Below are positions 18,378 to 27,795 of a stretch of DNA of 64,000 bases, piece after piece (position 1 is the first letter of the stretch; every line of letters starts with the position of its first letter). Source of the DNA: Chloroflexota bacterium (GTDB taxonomy: Bacteria > Chloroflexota > Anaerolineae > JAAYZQ01). The stretch covers positions 62,001 to 126,000 of the forward strand of contig JAGVRI010000001.1 of NCBI GenBank assembly GCA_018606645.1. Direction: 5' to 3'. Below the pieces are notes generated by a model. That model saw only the letters and a program-made list of their open reading frames with translations. It did not search any database and was not told the DNA's origin. A program made the position numbers and the translations under genes.

Positions 18378-20741
18378 TCAACCGCTGGCCGATCGACTGA
18401 CTACGAACGGCTCGGTCCGAAACGGCTCTGGGGCCACGCCTTCCGGAGGGAGAGGTCGCACCTGCACTCGGTATCGGCCTTGAGGTGCTTGGTCGGGGAT
18501 GGGCAGGTGGAATAGGCCTCGCCACACATCTCCTTCCTGCCACCGGCTGGTGGGATACCCCTCCACCAGCTCGCCCACCAGTCTGGATTGTGGATGTCCG
18601 TCGGCGTCCACTAGGGCAATTTCGATCTGCCAGTCGCCCTTGGGTTGCGTACCCGCCAGCCAGTATAGATTCACCTGCACCACATCGCCAGGGTGCAGGG
18701 GTGCTTCAGGCTGGTGGGCAAAGCCCAGCCGATAGAGGTCATATCCTAACAGCCGGAATGGGCCCCAATCGGCGCCCTTGAGGTGCTGCATTCCCAGGCT
18801 GGCAAGCGGGGCCGGAGAAAGGGGGCGTTGGATGGTCAACGGCTCCAGCCAGACCTGGCTTTGCCCATCGGACGTGACCAGGCGCTGGCCGGTTTCGCCA
18901 TCGTACATTCCCACCTCCAACCGGTACTCGCTCGGCGGCGTGGCGGGATGGATGGGCAGACCGTAGTGATCGGGCACCATTTCGCCCGGCGTCCAGAGGG
19001 TGGTCAGGCGCACCCCGCCGCCTGGTTCCGCATCATGCTGACTGACGATGTGGTTGCCCCCATCCAGCACATGCAGAAAGACCTTGTATCGGCGCTCCAG
19101 GCTCCGCTCGGCTCGCCAGAACAGGGTGATCTGAGCAATATCGCCGGCTCTCACCTGGTCCTTTTGAACGCCATAGCCCACCAGCATCACCTCATCCCGC
19201 GTGTCCGGATTCCACAACCGGACATCCAGCCGCCGTTCCGGCGCGGTGGGTATGCGCTCTGGCACAGCATAGACCACCAAGCGCACGTTGCCGTACCACG
19301 AATCGAGGGCTTTGTAGGTATGGGTATCCAGCCATCCCTCGATGAACCGATCGGGATCGCTTTCGTCGGTGGCCCATAGTACGGCAAAGATCTGTCGGTC
19401 CGGTTGGGCCAGCTCTCGCAGGGCGGATTCAGTGGCCTCCGGGTCCAAGGGACGGCTCGTCGGCAGGGGAACCACCGGCAGATCGCCCTGATAGTAGTAG
19501 GCGAATACTTCCTGTTGACCCGGAGCGTTGAGCAGGATTGCATCCCCGGGGCGCCCCACTGCCTCGATATACGCTGTTATGCCCCGGTAATCGTCGCGGG
19601 CATAGCGTGGGTCGGTATAATAGTTCCACAGCATGAAAACACTGGCATAGCTGAGGATCAGGAATCCAAACACCTGCCCCCATCGCCATGCCACCACGGC
19701 CGGACGCGGCCAGGCCAATGGGCGCCCCAGCAAACCGCAGGCCAGCAACAGACCGATCGCCGGCGTCGTGACCAGGAGGAATTTGAGGTACGCTTCCCGA
19801 TAGAGGCTCAGGGCGAACATCAGAAGCACCGGCAAGCCGATCCAGGTCACCAACAGACCCAATTGCCAACGGCGGAGGAACCTCGTCGGGCCGAGCCATC
19901 CCTGTTGCAGGCAGAACACCCCGGCGAGCATGACCACTCCGGCCAGCGACAGGATCGGCCAGGCAGTCTCCGTCACCGGGCCGAAGAGCACCCACCGCCA
20001 GGTATGGCCGAGCGCGAGGCCCAACTGCACCGGTTGGCTTGGATGCGGCCAGGTACTCACCTGGCGGATCGCCGCCGGCAACCAGGGCAGGTAGAGCAGG
20101 ACCACCACTGCCTGCGAAAGGAGCCAATTCCCCAACCGCTTCCGGGCTGATGGCTGCCCCGTAAGTCCCTGCCCCAGGACCCAGGCCAGATTCAACACCA
20201 GGATGATAAACACGAACGAATAATGGGTGTAGAGCCCGGCAGCCTCAAACAGAACCAACCCGCAAAGCGCGCGAAAAGACTCTGCTTGCTGGAGACGAAC
20301 CAACATCACGATCGCTGCCGTGGCGAGCACGGCCGATAGCATATACATCCGTGCTTCCTGGGAGTAATAGACCTGGAATGGGCTGACTGCGGCAAGGAAC
20401 GCCGCCACCCACCCCGCCGATCGTCCGACGAGCAACCGGCCGGCCGCACCGGTCAACGCCACCAGGATCACGCCCAACAGCGCCGACAAAGAGCGCACGG
20501 CAAACTCGCGCGTGCCAACCAGGCGGACCCAACCGCTGAGCAGCCAGTAGTACAGAGGGGGATGAATATCCTGAGCCGCATCCCGAGCGATGGTCGTCAG
20601 GTCCCGCTGGGCCATGGCCACGCTCGTACCCTCGTCGTTCCACAGGCTCTGGTTCCCCAGGCGGTAGAGGCGCAGGAACCAGGCCAGGAGAAGGAGAAGT
20701 AGTAATGCGGCTGTCTGGCGCTTTTGTCTGGTTCTCATCAT
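18378..20741 (-). CDS. GT39-like (ArnT/PMT) membrane glycosyltransferase with two C-terminal beta-sandwich modules
   Basis: Polytopic enzyme of 787 residues. The first loop has the family signature NDEGTSVAMAQRDL with DIHPPLYYWLLSGWVRL, in which acidic residues bind the polyprenyl-phosphate sugar donor; about ten or more hydrophobic segments follow to about residue 400. A soluble domain around 420-500 precedes two related beta modules (about 505-640 and 655-780), recognised by VGYGV/LGYDLYRL openings, LFWRA/LYWLAG strands and YPTSRW. The second module resembles the tail of the DUF2723 protein at 13481-15958. Two adjacent ATG codons occur at the start. It is the last gene of a probable ADH-GNAT-glycosidase-GT39 run. 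Acceptor unknown. Confidence 0.85.
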   Translation of the reverse strand: MMRTRQKRQTAALLLLLLLAWFLRLYRLGNQSLWNDEGTSVAMAQRDLTTIARDAAQDIHPPLYYWLLSGWVRLVGTREFAVRSLSALLGVILVALTGAAGRLLVGRSAGWVAAFLAAVSPFQVYYSQEARMYMLSAVLATAAIVMLVRLQQAESFRALCGLVLFEAAGLYTHYSFVFIILVLNLAWVLGQGLTGQPSARKRLGNWLLSQAVVVLLYLPWLPAAIRQVSTWPHPSQPVQLGLALGHTWRWVLFGPVTETAWPILSLAGVVMLAGVFCLQQGWLGPTRFLRRWQLGLLVTWIGLPVLLMFALSLYREAYLKFLLVTTPAIGLLLACGLLGRPLAWPRPAVVAWRWGQVFGFLILSYASVFMLWNYYTDPRYARDDYRGITAYIEAVGRPGDAILLNAPGQQEVFAYYYQGDLPVVPLPTSRPLDPEATESALRELAQPDRQIFAVLWATDESDPDRFIEGWLDTHTYKALDSWYGNVRLVVYAVPERIPTAPERRLDVRLWNPDTRDEVMLVGYGVQKDQVRAGDIAQITLFWRAERSLERRYKVFLHVLDGGNHIVSQHDAEPGGGVRLTTLWTPGEMVPDHYGLPIHPATPPSEYRLEVGMYDGETGQRLVTSDGQSQVWLEPLTIQRPLSPAPLASLGMQHLKGADWGPFRLLGYDLYRLGFAHQPEAPLHPGDVVQVNLYWLAGTQPKGDWQIEIALVDADGHPQSRLVGELVEGYPTSRWQEGDVWRGLFHLPIPDQAPQGRYRVQVRPLPPEGVAPEPFRTEPFVVSRSASG

Positions 20742-20807
20742 TTCCTATCGCCCAGATACCAGAAGCTGGACCAGACGCGGGCGACTCATGCCACCGGCTC
20801 CCATAGC

Positions 20808-22532
20808 TTACCGCGCCCGCCGGCGCTCATACCACCGACGACGGCGGACCATGGTCCAGAGCGTCGCCCCGGCAATGAGACCCGCCACGGCCCAGAAGCC
20901 GCCGACCTGCAGCCAGGAACTGCGTTCCACCATCAGACTGTCTACGGCAATGGGACCTGGCACAGCGCGAATTGATACTGTGTGTCGGCCTGGGAATACC
21001 GAATGGAACAGCCGAACCTTCTGTCCGCCGGCAAAAGAGACCGGTTCGGCTGGCTTGCCGTCCAGAGTGCAGGAAAATGTGCCGCTCACCCCCGGACCGG
21101 CTTTGAGCCAGAGGTCCGTTCCCTCGAACGAGAATGTCAACGACGATTGAGGGCGGTCGGCATAGCGGTAACCGCCAAGTTCCGCCGTTGGATCGGTGCG
21201 CGTTTCCCACGGCCCTTCATAGGCGATGGCCCAGTGATCCTCCTGGTGTACCCCACGGTAGAGGACCCGTACTTCGTCGCTATGGATATACTCCTTAAGG
21301 GCATGGTACACCGGCAAGGGCGTAAAATCGGGTTCCACCATGCGAAAGTAGTACATGGGCTGGTTGACTTCGGTGTCGGTGGCGCGCTTAAAGAACCAGA
21401 AATTGACGACCCCCAGCCAGGGCCATTCCCGCTGGGCGCGGCGATAGGCCAGCACGGCATAGCGGGCCTGCTGTTCCGGCGTCACAAAGCCAAACGGCTT
21501 ATCGGGCAACTCGGGGGGCGCGGCGTTCCAGTTCATCTCGGTAATCCAGATCGCCTTGGCCGCATCGCCATAATGGACCATGATCTCGCGCAAATAGAGA
21601 GGGCGCGAAAAATTAAGCACCCGAGGGCGCATCCGGCGGTCCGTCGGTCCAGACCACAGGCCATAGCCTTGGATGGCCAGCACGTCAAAATAGTCGCGCG
21701 CTCCGGCCTCATACATGCGTTTCAAAAAGATAAAGTCGTTGAGGTCGCGAGGACCCAGGGGGATGGTCTGAGCCAGCGCACCCGAGAGGACCACACATTC
21801 CGGACAGACTTTTTTGATCCGGGTATAGCCGATGCGAAGCAATTCGGTGTATTCTTCGGGGCTGACCGGCTGCTCCCCCCATTCGGGGTAGATATTCGGT
21901 TCGTTCCAAATCTGATAGTAGTGGATGCGTCCTTGATAGCGACGCACAACCGCCTCGACAAAATCGCCATAGTCCTCCAGATTGTCAGGAGGAGCAAAAG
22001 AGCCGACCTCGTCGCCCCGAGCCCTGCTCCAGGCAGGGGGATTGCTCAACCGGGCGATGATCTCCAGGTGGTATTGTTCGGCCAATCGGACAATGTCATC
22101 GTACTTGTCCCAGGCAGAGCGGTACGGTTCGTGGCGGCGGTCCTCGAAATCCCCCTTGCCGTGGATTTCGATATCCTCCCAGGGAAACTCTTGCCGGATC
22201 CAATGGAACCCGGCCTCGGCAATCATCCTCACGGCCCTTTCTCTCTTTTCCGGCTCCACTTCCTGTTCCAAAAATGTGTTCACGCCGAAAGGGTTCACTC
22301 CGGCGTGGGCCACCGGCACCAGGTCTGCGGTTCGAGGGCGAGGGCGGGTCAGGTTGCCCAACCATTCCAACCCACCCCGTATCTGAGCCGGTAGGGTCTC
22401 CTCGCCGGTCACCTGAAACAGGACATCCGACCAGAAGGAATGGGCGGGAACCCACATGACTGCCAGTCCCAGAACAATCAGTACCAGGGGGATGATCCAG
22501 CTCCTGGCCGGCCGGGAGGTTCGAAAGCTCAT
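20808..22532 (-). CDS. membrane-anchored TIM-barrel glycoside hydrolase-like protein
   Basis: A 574-residue protein with an N-terminal helix (about 12-30), a glycosidase-type (beta/alpha)8 barrel and a C-terminal helix followed by an Arg-rich tail. The acid/base is predicted as Glu211 in QIWNEPN and the nucleophile as Glu332 in IWITEMNWN, the arrangement of clan GH-A families such as GH5 and GH39. Residues about 410-530 form a beta-rich accessory region. Flanking membrane segments suggest that the catalytic domain is tethered outside the cell. Its start overlaps the GNAT stop by 4 bases (ATGA), implying translational coupling. The substrate could be the cell surface polysaccharide made by the neighbouring transferases. 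Confidence 0.82.
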   Translation of the reverse strand: MSFRTSRPARSWIIPLVLIVLGLAVMWVPAHSFWSDVLFQVTGEETLPAQIRGGLEWLGNLTRPRPRTADLVPVAHAGVNPFGVNTFLEQEVEPEKRERAVRMIAEAGFHWIRQEFPWEDIEIHGKGDFEDRRHEPYRSAWDKYDDIVRLAEQYHLEIIARLSNPPAWSRARGDEVGSFAPPDNLEDYGDFVEAVVRRYQGRIHYYQIWNEPNIYPEWGEQPVSPEEYTELLRIGYTRIKKVCPECVVLSGALAQTIPLGPRDLNDFIFLKRMYEAGARDYFDVLAIQGYGLWSGPTDRRMRPRVLNFSRPLYLREIMVHYGDAAKAIWITEMNWNAAPPELPDKPFGFVTPEQQARYAVLAYRRAQREWPWLGVVNFWFFKRATDTEVNQPMYYFRMVEPDFTPLPVYHALKEYIHSDEVRVLYRGVHQEDHWAIAYEGPWETRTDPTAELGGYRYADRPQSSLTFSFEGTDLWLKAGPGVSGTFSCTLDGKPAEPVSFAGGQKVRLFHSVFPGRHTVSIRAVPGPIAVDSLMVERSSWLQVGGFWAVAGLIAGATLWTMVRRRRWYERRRAR

Positions 22533-23437
22533 CGTCGGTTGTACCCTTCTGCCTCGGGAATCAGCCGGCGTTCAAAGATCCACAGTTCGCCTTCCCAGTG
22601 CCCAAAGCCATAGCCTGCGCATCGAAAAGCGTCTCGAAGCCAGGTCAGGTCGGGCACCATGACCCGCACCATTGCGGCGCCAACCTGTCCAGCTTGCACG
22701 CGAATCGCCAGCGCCAAAGCCCGCACCGCCTCCGGTTGCCCGTCGGCAACACTGATCCACATCTCATCTTCGCCGGGGGTGAAGTCGATCACTGCCAGCG
22801 CGGCCAGATCTCCCAACGGTGTGACCTGGGCCACTACCTGGCTGCCTGTCAGCCGATCAACCAGGTACTGAGTGGACAATTCCCACCACGACCAATGGAC
22901 GCCGATTAGGCCATGGGTATGTGCCAGGACCGGGCTGGCCTGCAAAAAGCCCATCACCCGGTCGAGGGACTCCAAGGGCAGGGTGGCCGGCTGTGGCCCT
23001 TCAGCCAGCGGCTCTGCGGACCAGGGCACAAAGACGCCGACGCGCTCCATACCGGCCCGGGCGGCCAGCTTGTGGACGGGCTGATTATAATCGCCAGTGC
23101 CCAACCGAACCACACGGGCTCCGTGTTGACGAGCGTAGGTCAGACTGTATTCGAGAAACTGGGCGGCGATCCCCTGTCCCCGATAGTCGGGGTCCACCCG
23201 CATTCCCTCCAACCAGACCTGATCCGGGGTCTGGAAGGTGATTTTCTGCAAAGCCACCACCTGTCTTTCGGGTGAGTCCAACTCACCCACCAGCAGCACG
23301 CCTCGCTCGTCCGCCAGCCACTGGTCCCATACCTCGGGAATATAGTCCCCATTGTCCCAGGTATGGGCACAGATCCGTTCCATGGCCGGGCGGTCATCGG
23401 CCCGCGCGGCGCGAATGGTCAATGTCTGGCTCATCAT
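22529..23437 (-). CDS. GNAT-family N-acetyltransferase, probably two tandem domains
   Basis: Cytoplasmic acetyltransferase-like protein of 302 residues. The first GNAT domain (about 5-150) has the acetyl-CoA loop in [19 protein letters not shown] (motif A, R/QxxGxG/A) and the following [15 protein letters not shown]. Residues 160-300 look like a second, degenerate GNAT unit ([11 protein letters not shown], then [10 protein letters not shown]), as in two-domain members of the superfamily. It sits between the ADH and glycosidase genes with 4-base overlaps on both sides, so all three are translated together. The substrate is unknown. Confidence 0.85.
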   Translation of the reverse strand: MMSQTLTIRAARADDRPAMERICAHTWDNGDYIPEVWDQWLADERGVLLVGELDSPERQVVALQKITFQTPDQVWLEGMRVDPDYRGQGIAAQFLEYSLTYARQHGARVVRLGTGDYNQPVHKLAARAGMERVGVFVPWSAEPLAEGPQPATLPLESLDRVMGFLQASPVLAHTHGLIGVHWSWWELSTQYLVDRLTGSQVVAQVTPLGDLAALAVIDFTPGEDEMWISVADGQPEAVRALALAIRVQAGQVGAAMVRVMVPDLTWLRDAFRCAGYGFGHWEGELWIFERRLIPEAEGYNRR

Positions 23438-24438
23438 CGCTGACCGATCTGCAATACGGCTGCGCCGCGAATCTCCCCTCGTTTCAGGCGCTGGAGGGCA
23501 ATGTTCGCTTCCGATAATGAGTAGCGTTCCACGTCGGTATGGATCGGGATTTGGGCGGCGAGCTGGAGCAGTTCTTCGGCATCTCGGCGGGTGGCATTGG
23601 CCACACTGCGCACCGTCCGCTCGCCGTAGAGGAGTTCATATCGCATCTCCGGGATGGGACTCATGTGGATGGCGTTGATGGCCAGGGTGCCTCCCTTGCG
23701 CAGGGCCCGCAGCGCCTCGGGCACCAGCCAGCCAGCCGGAGCGAAGGTGATGGCGCTATCGAGGGGAACCGGGGGCGTGTCTTGGGCCTGACCGACCCAG
23801 ACCGCTCCCAGTTCCAGTGCGTGACGCTGGTGCTCCGGGCTCCGGGTAAAGACATAGACCTCGCACCCCCAATGGCGCGCCACCTGGATCGTCACGTGGG
23901 CGGACGCGCCAAACCCATACAATCCGAGCCGCCCACCCGGTCGAATGTCGCTGAGCCGCAACGAGCGGTAACCGATGATCCCAGCACACAACAGGGGGGC
24001 GGCCTGCTCGTCGGGGAACTCTGGGGGGATGGGATAGGCAAAATCGGCAGGCACGACCATATACTCAGCAAACCCGCCATCCACATGCTGGCCGGTGAAC
24101 CAGGCACTGTTGTACAGGTTCTCCAGGCCGGACCGGCAATAATCGCACACTCCGCAGGTTGAGTAGAGCCAGGGCACGCCCACCCGATCGCCCACAGCAA
24201 AGCGGCTGACCCCTTCCCCCACGGCATCCACCTGACCGACGATCTGGTGGCCGGGCACAATGGGCAACCGGGGCAGGTCGATCTCCCCTTCGGCCAGATG
24301 GAGGTCGGTATGACACACGCCGCAGACCTGCACCCGCAGACGCACCTGACCGGGGGCCGGTTCTGGCTGCGGCCAATCGACCAGGTCGAGGGGGTTCTGC
24401 TCAGCCGGTCTGGGTCCTCGCAAGATCATCGCTTTCAT
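23434..24438 (-). CDS. zinc-dependent alcohol dehydrogenase (AdhA type), structural zinc site altered
   Basis: Medium-chain dehydrogenase/reductase of 334 residues that interconverts alcohols and aldehydes with NAD(P). The catalytic zinc site is visible as CGVCHTDLH (Cys42, His43) and VPGHQIVG (His64; Gln65 replaces the usual Glu). The Rossmann motif is [10 protein letters not shown]. The structural-zinc lobe has Cys95, Cys98 and Cys101 (TCGVCDYC), but the fourth ligand position reads Tyr109 ([11 protein letters not shown], where relatives have ENLC). First gene of the coupled ADH-GNAT-glycosidase run. Its link to carbohydrate genes is unclear; aldehyde metabolism together with AOR is another possibility. 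Confidence 0.92.
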   Translation of the reverse strand: MKAMILRGPRPAEQNPLDLVDWPQPEPAPGQVRLRVQVCGVCHTDLHLAEGEIDLPRLPIVPGHQIVGQVDAVGEGVSRFAVGDRVGVPWLYSTCGVCDYCRSGLENLYNSAWFTGQHVDGGFAEYMVVPADFAYPIPPEFPDEQAAPLLCAGIIGYRSLRLSDIRPGGRLGLYGFGASAHVTIQVARHWGCEVYVFTRSPEHQRHALELGAVWVGQAQDTPPVPLDSAITFAPAGWLVPEALRALRKGGTLAINAIHMSPIPEMRYELLYGERTVRSVANATRRDAEELLQLAAQIPIHTDVERYSLSEANIALQRLKRGEIRGAAVLQIGQR

Positions 24439-24457
24439 GGTGGGATCCCCCCTTGAG

Positions 24458-24733
24458 TCAAAAGCCCTGGTTTTGCATCAATAGATACAGGGTCAGGACG
24501 AATAGAATAATTCCGGCCAGAATGATCAGCACAGCGCCGACCAATTCATCGAATCCTTTGCGTCGCTTCTCCCTCGCTTTCTTGATCTCTTCACCAGCTT
24601 TCTCCTTGTCCTTTTTGAAGCCTTTGATCTTGCCGATGGCGGTCTTGGCTTGCATACTCCCACCGACCAACAGGCCCGAAATCAGGATGCCCAATATCAG
24701 GCCCAGGCTCAGGTTGCATTCGGCCGAATCCAT
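24458..24733 (-). CDS. small two-helix membrane protein of unknown function
   Basis: A 91-residue protein: hydrophobic segment (about 8-27, with small residues), a strongly basic amphipathic stretch rich in Lys and Glu (about 34-62, coiled-coil-like), then a second hydrophobic segment (about 64-84). ATG 24733 is chosen because GGGAGGAG lies directly upstream on the minus strand; an upstream TTG (24757) would add eight residues. It ends 19 bases upstream of the ADH start. No family is recognised. The layout resembles small membrane scaffolds or stress proteins, but no function can be given. Confidence 0.65.
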   Translation of the reverse strand: MDSAECNLSLGLILGILISGLLVGGSMQAKTAIGKIKGFKKDKEKAGEEIKKAREKRRKGFDELVGAVLIILAGIILFVLTLYLLMQNQGF

Positions 24734-24882
24734 TTCTCCTCCCGGATCGCTCCTCAATGCGTCAGCAAGCCTGCCTCAAGCGCCGAACAGGTCTCCACGG
24801 AACGACTTTCACCGACCATTCTACCACGACATCCGGAGAGCGTCAATGATCGGCCACTATCCAAGGAACCGCCCACCGGTTT

Positions 24883-24911
24883 TTGGGGCATGCTTCTTTT
24901 CATGATATAAT
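24883..24911 (+). promoter_or_regulatory. promoter of iorAB
   Basis: TTGGGG (24883-24888), 17 bp, perfect TATAAT (24906-24911). Predicted transcript start is about 26 bases before the ATG at 24944, with GGAGGTGA (24931-24938) as ribosome site. Confidence 0.65.
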
Positions 24912-24943
24912 CGCGGGTGAACTCACCAACGGAGGTGACAGCG

Positions 24944-26737
24944 ATGAGACAACTGTTGTCGGGGAACGAAGCCGTCGCTCGGGGAGCGTGGGAGGCAGGG
25001 GTTCAGGTGGCTTCCGCCTATCCCGGCACCCCCAGCACCGAGATCCTCGAAACCTTTGCCCGCTACCCCAACGTCTATGCCGAATGGGCGCCCAATGAGA
25101 AGGTGGCGGTAGACGTAGCGGTGGGCGCGGCGTATGCTGGCCGGCGGGCGCTGGCAGCCATGAAGCACGTTGGGGTCAATGTGGCGGCTGATTCCATCTT
25201 CTACGCCTCCATGACCGGCATGGAAGCCGGCCTGGTCATCGTGACGGCCGATGACCCGGACATGCACTCCTCACAGAATGAACAGGATAACCGGCGCTAC
25301 GCCAAGTTTGCCCGGATTCCGTGTCTGGAACCGTCCGATAGCCAGGAGGCGAAAGACCTGGTCGGCGTGGCGTTGAACCTCAGCGAGCAATTCGATACCC
25401 CGGTCTTTTTGCGCATGACCACGCGCATCTGCCATACCAGCGCACCGGTAGAGTTGCGAGAGCAAAAGCAGATCGTTCCCCATCTTGACAAATTTCCGCG
25501 GAATCCGGCCAAATACGTCATGGTGCCGGCCCATGCCCGCAAAAGACATCCGGTGATCGAAGAGCGGGTCCAGCGACTGGCTGAGTGGGCCGATACCTTT
25601 CCCTACAATCGCATCGAGTGGGGCGATACCGCGCTGGGCATTGTCACCTGCGGGGTGGCGTACCAGTACGCCAGGGAAGTTTTCCCTCACGCTTCGATCT
25701 TGCGCCTGGGCATGACCTACCCCCTCCCTCCCACGATGGTCCGCGAGTTCGCCGCCCGGGTGGACCGTCTCATTGTCATCGAAGAGCTGGATCCCTTTGT
25801 GGAGGAAGAGATCAGGCTGATGGGGATTGCTTGCGAGGGGAAAAGCATCTTTCCCCGCTGTGGTGAGTTCGACCCCCGTATCGTCCGCGAGAGCGCGATC
25901 CAGGCCGGGTTGCTGCCCGAGTCGGCTCGCGTCCCGGTGGCCACACTGGACAAACCGGAGATCCCGCCTCGTCCACCCGTCTTGTGCCCCGGCTGTCCTC
26001 ACCGGGCCGTTTTCTACCTGCTGAACAAGCGTCAGGTACCGGTGACGGGCGACATCGGCTGTTACACCCTGGGGCTTCTGCCGCCTTTGTCGGCCGTGCA
26101 TACTTGCGGCTGCATGGGCGCCGGGATCGGTCAGGCCCACGGCGCAGACAAGGCCGGTATCGGCGAGCGGATGGCCGCCGTCATCGGTGATTCGACATTC
26201 TTCCACACCGGGATGCCGGCCCTCGCCAACGTGGCCTACAACCGGAGCCAGGTGGTCACGATCATCCTGGACAATCGCACCACGGGCATGACCGGGCATC
26301 AGCCCAATCCCGGCACCGGTTATACCCTGCAACAGCAGGAGACCCGGGTGCTGGACCTGGAGGCGCTGGTTCGGGCATTGGGGATCGAGCGGGTCAAGAC
26401 GGTGCCGGCGTACGAGGTCCGGGCCATCGATGAGACGCTCAAAGAGTACCTCAAGGCCGAGGGCCCCAGCGTGCTTATCGTCCGGGAAGAATGTGCCCTG
26501 TTGCCCGGCGCCCGGCAGCGGTGGAAGGCTCTTCAGGTCATGGCCGAGCAGTGCAATGGCTGCACTTTATGCTTCCGCATTGGTTGTCCCGCCATCTTGA
26601 AGAGTGACGAACTGGACGCCAAGACGCAGCGTCCCAAGGCAACGATCGACCCGCTGCTGTGTACCGGATGTGAGGTATGCGCGCAGGTCTGTCCCCGACA
26701 TGCGATCTTGTTCCGGGCTCAAGTGGAAACAAGGTAG
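24944..26737 (+). CDS. iorA: indolepyruvate:ferredoxin oxidoreductase, alpha subunit
   Basis: Thiamine-diphosphate enzyme that oxidatively decarboxylates aryl pyruvates (from Trp, Phe, Tyr) to aryl-acetyl-CoA and reduces ferredoxin. The 597-residue protein has the PYR domain first (SAYPGTPSTEI), the TPP-binding domain later (GDIGCYTLG, then GDSTFFHTGMPALANVAYN), and a C-terminal ferredoxin domain with two 4Fe-4S motifs (CNGCTLCFRIGCP and CTGCEVCAQVCP). ATG 24944 is chosen over GTG 24917 because GGAGGTGA precedes it. iorB follows after 32 bases. The enzyme is oxygen-sensitive and typical of anaerobic amino-acid fermenters. Confidence 0.96.
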   Translation: MRQLLSGNEAVARGAWEAGVQVASAYPGTPSTEILETFARYPNVYAEWAPNEKVAVDVAVGAAYAGRRALAAMKHVGVNVAADSIFYASMTGMEAGLVIVTADDPDMHSSQNEQDNRRYAKFARIPCLEPSDSQEAKDLVGVALNLSEQFDTPVFLRMTTRICHTSAPVELREQKQIVPHLDKFPRNPAKYVMVPAHARKRHPVIEERVQRLAEWADTFPYNRIEWGDTALGIVTCGVAYQYAREVFPHASILRLGMTYPLPPTMVREFAARVDRLIVIEELDPFVEEEIRLMGIACEGKSIFPRCGEFDPRIVRESAIQAGLLPESARVPVATLDKPEIPPRPPVLCPGCPHRAVFYLLNKRQVPVTGDIGCYTLGLLPPLSAVHTCGCMGAGIGQAHGADKAGIGERMAAVIGDSTFFHTGMPALANVAYNRSQVVTIILDNRTTGMTGHQPNPGTGYTLQQQETRVLDLEALVRALGIERVKTVPAYEVRAIDETLKEYLKAEGPSVLIVREECALLPGARQRWKALQVMAEQCNGCTLCFRIGCPAILKSDELDAKTQRPKATIDPLLCTGCEVCAQVCPRHAILFRAQVETR

Positions 26738-26769
26738 CAACGAGATATCATAATGCAGGAGGAAAACAG

Positions 26770-27360
26770 GTGACCCGACAGTACAATTTCCTGCTGGCCG
26801 GCGTCGGAGGGCAGGGAACCATCCTGGCCAGCAATGTATTAGCCGAAGTGGGCCTGACCGCCGGGTATGACGTGAAAAAGTCAGAGGTGCATGGTATGGC
26901 CCAACGGGGAGGGAGTGTGAACACCCATATCCGATGGGATGCGGAACGGGTGTACTCCCCCCTTATCGGGCTGGGCGAAGCGGACATCCTGCTCGTGTTC
27001 GAACTGGCCGAAGCCCTGCGCTATGCTGAATATCTGAAACCGGGTGGGGTGGTTGTGGTCAACCGGCACATTATCCAGCCCATTACCGTCACCTCCGGCG
27101 GGGCTCGCTATCCTAGCGAGGCAGACCTCCGTGCTGTTTACAGCCTCCTGAGTGAGCGGCTCTATCTCATCCCCGGCACGGCCACGGCCCAGGAACTGGG
27201 AAATGCCCGCGTCGCCAACGTGGTCTTGTTGGGGGCACTTTCGACCTTTCTGCCCGTTCCGGAAGCGATCTGGCTGCAGGTGATCGAATTGCGGGTTCCC
27301 GCCAGGCATCTGGCACTCAACCGTCAGGCATTCTTGCGGGGACGTGCCTTGATCCAATAA
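26770..27360 (+). CDS. iorB: indolepyruvate:ferredoxin oxidoreductase, beta subunit
   Basis: Gamma-type domain partner of IorA, 196 residues. It opens with the family signature FLLAGVGGQGTILASNVLA and contains KKSEVHGMAQRGGSV, both typical of IorB and the gamma domains of 2-oxoacid oxidoreductases. GTG 26770 is chosen because AGGAGG (26757-26762) lies 7 bases upstream; the open frame extends further back into iorA but without a ribosome site. It would bind CoA and complete the active site with IorA. The stop codon lies inside the terminator shared with the opposing ferredoxin gene. Confidence 0.95.
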   Translation: MTRQYNFLLAGVGGQGTILASNVLAEVGLTAGYDVKKSEVHGMAQRGGSVNTHIRWDAERVYSPLIGLGEADILLVFELAEALRYAEYLKPGGVVVVNRHIIQPITVTSGGARYPSEADLRAVYSLLSERLYLIPGTATAQELGNARVANVVLLGALSTFLPVPEAIWLQVIELRVPARHLALNRQAFLRGRALIQ

Positions 27361-27394
27361 AAGACACCCGGCCCTTTTCAGGAAACCGGGTGTC
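27359..27394 (-). terminator. rho-independent terminator of the ferredoxin gene, overlapping the iorB stop
   Basis: A perfect 9-bp stem, GACACCCGG (27363-27371) with CCGGGTGTC (27386-27394). Read on the minus strand it is followed by TTTT (27362-27359), so it serves the ferredoxin gene well. In the iorB direction there is no U-run, so it would be weaker there. Confidence 0.8.
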
Positions 27395-27418
27395 CTGGTC
27401 AAGAGGTTCTTTACAGCT

Positions 27419-27586
27419 TTACTGTTGCACAATCGCCTCGTTCGGGCAAACGTCGATACAGGTCAAGCACTCAGCGCACAATGCTGGATCAATTACATAC
27501 TTGCCATCCCCTGGGCTGATCGCCCCTTCCGGGCATTCAGCTTCACAACTTCCGCATTCAATGCAGTCATCCGTGATTACGACCAT
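27419..27586 (-). CDS. 2[4Fe-4S] clostridial-type ferredoxin
   Basis: A 55-residue ferredoxin, the classical clostridial length, with two cluster motifs CIECGSCEAECP and CAECLTCIDVCP. It accepts electrons from oxidoreductases such as IorAB and AOR. ATG 27586 is supported by AAGGAGG on the minus strand about 10 bases upstream; the frame upstream is not needed. It is convergent with iorB and divergent from the Fe-S/AOR operon, so it lies between its two likely electron donors. Confidence 0.95.
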   Translation of the reverse strand: MVVITDDCIECGSCEAECPEGAISPGDGKYVIDPALCAECLTCIDVCPNEAIVQQ

Positions 27587-27766
27587 GGGATAGAAACCTC
27601 CTTGTTTTTTGTAGATTATGGCCCGCACCGGCCAAAAGCTATTATACACCTCCTGGTGCATCAGTCAACTTACGGTTTCCGCAAGGTATGGTCTCATGCC
27701 AAGGTCATGTCATACGAGCTCTTTAATCGCAATCAAATTGCAAGGTTCAGGCCCATCATTTCATGC

Positions 27767-27772
27767 TATAAT
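27767..27772 (+). promoter_or_regulatory. candidate -10 element of the Fe-S/AOR operon
   Basis: A perfect TATAAT, but no good -35 at 17 bp (GTTCAG at 16 bp is poor), so an activator may be needed. It would give a leader of about 165 bases ahead of the Fe-S gene. Confidence 0.45.
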
Positions 27773-27795
27773 AAAAGATGGCGCACCAGCTTGGT

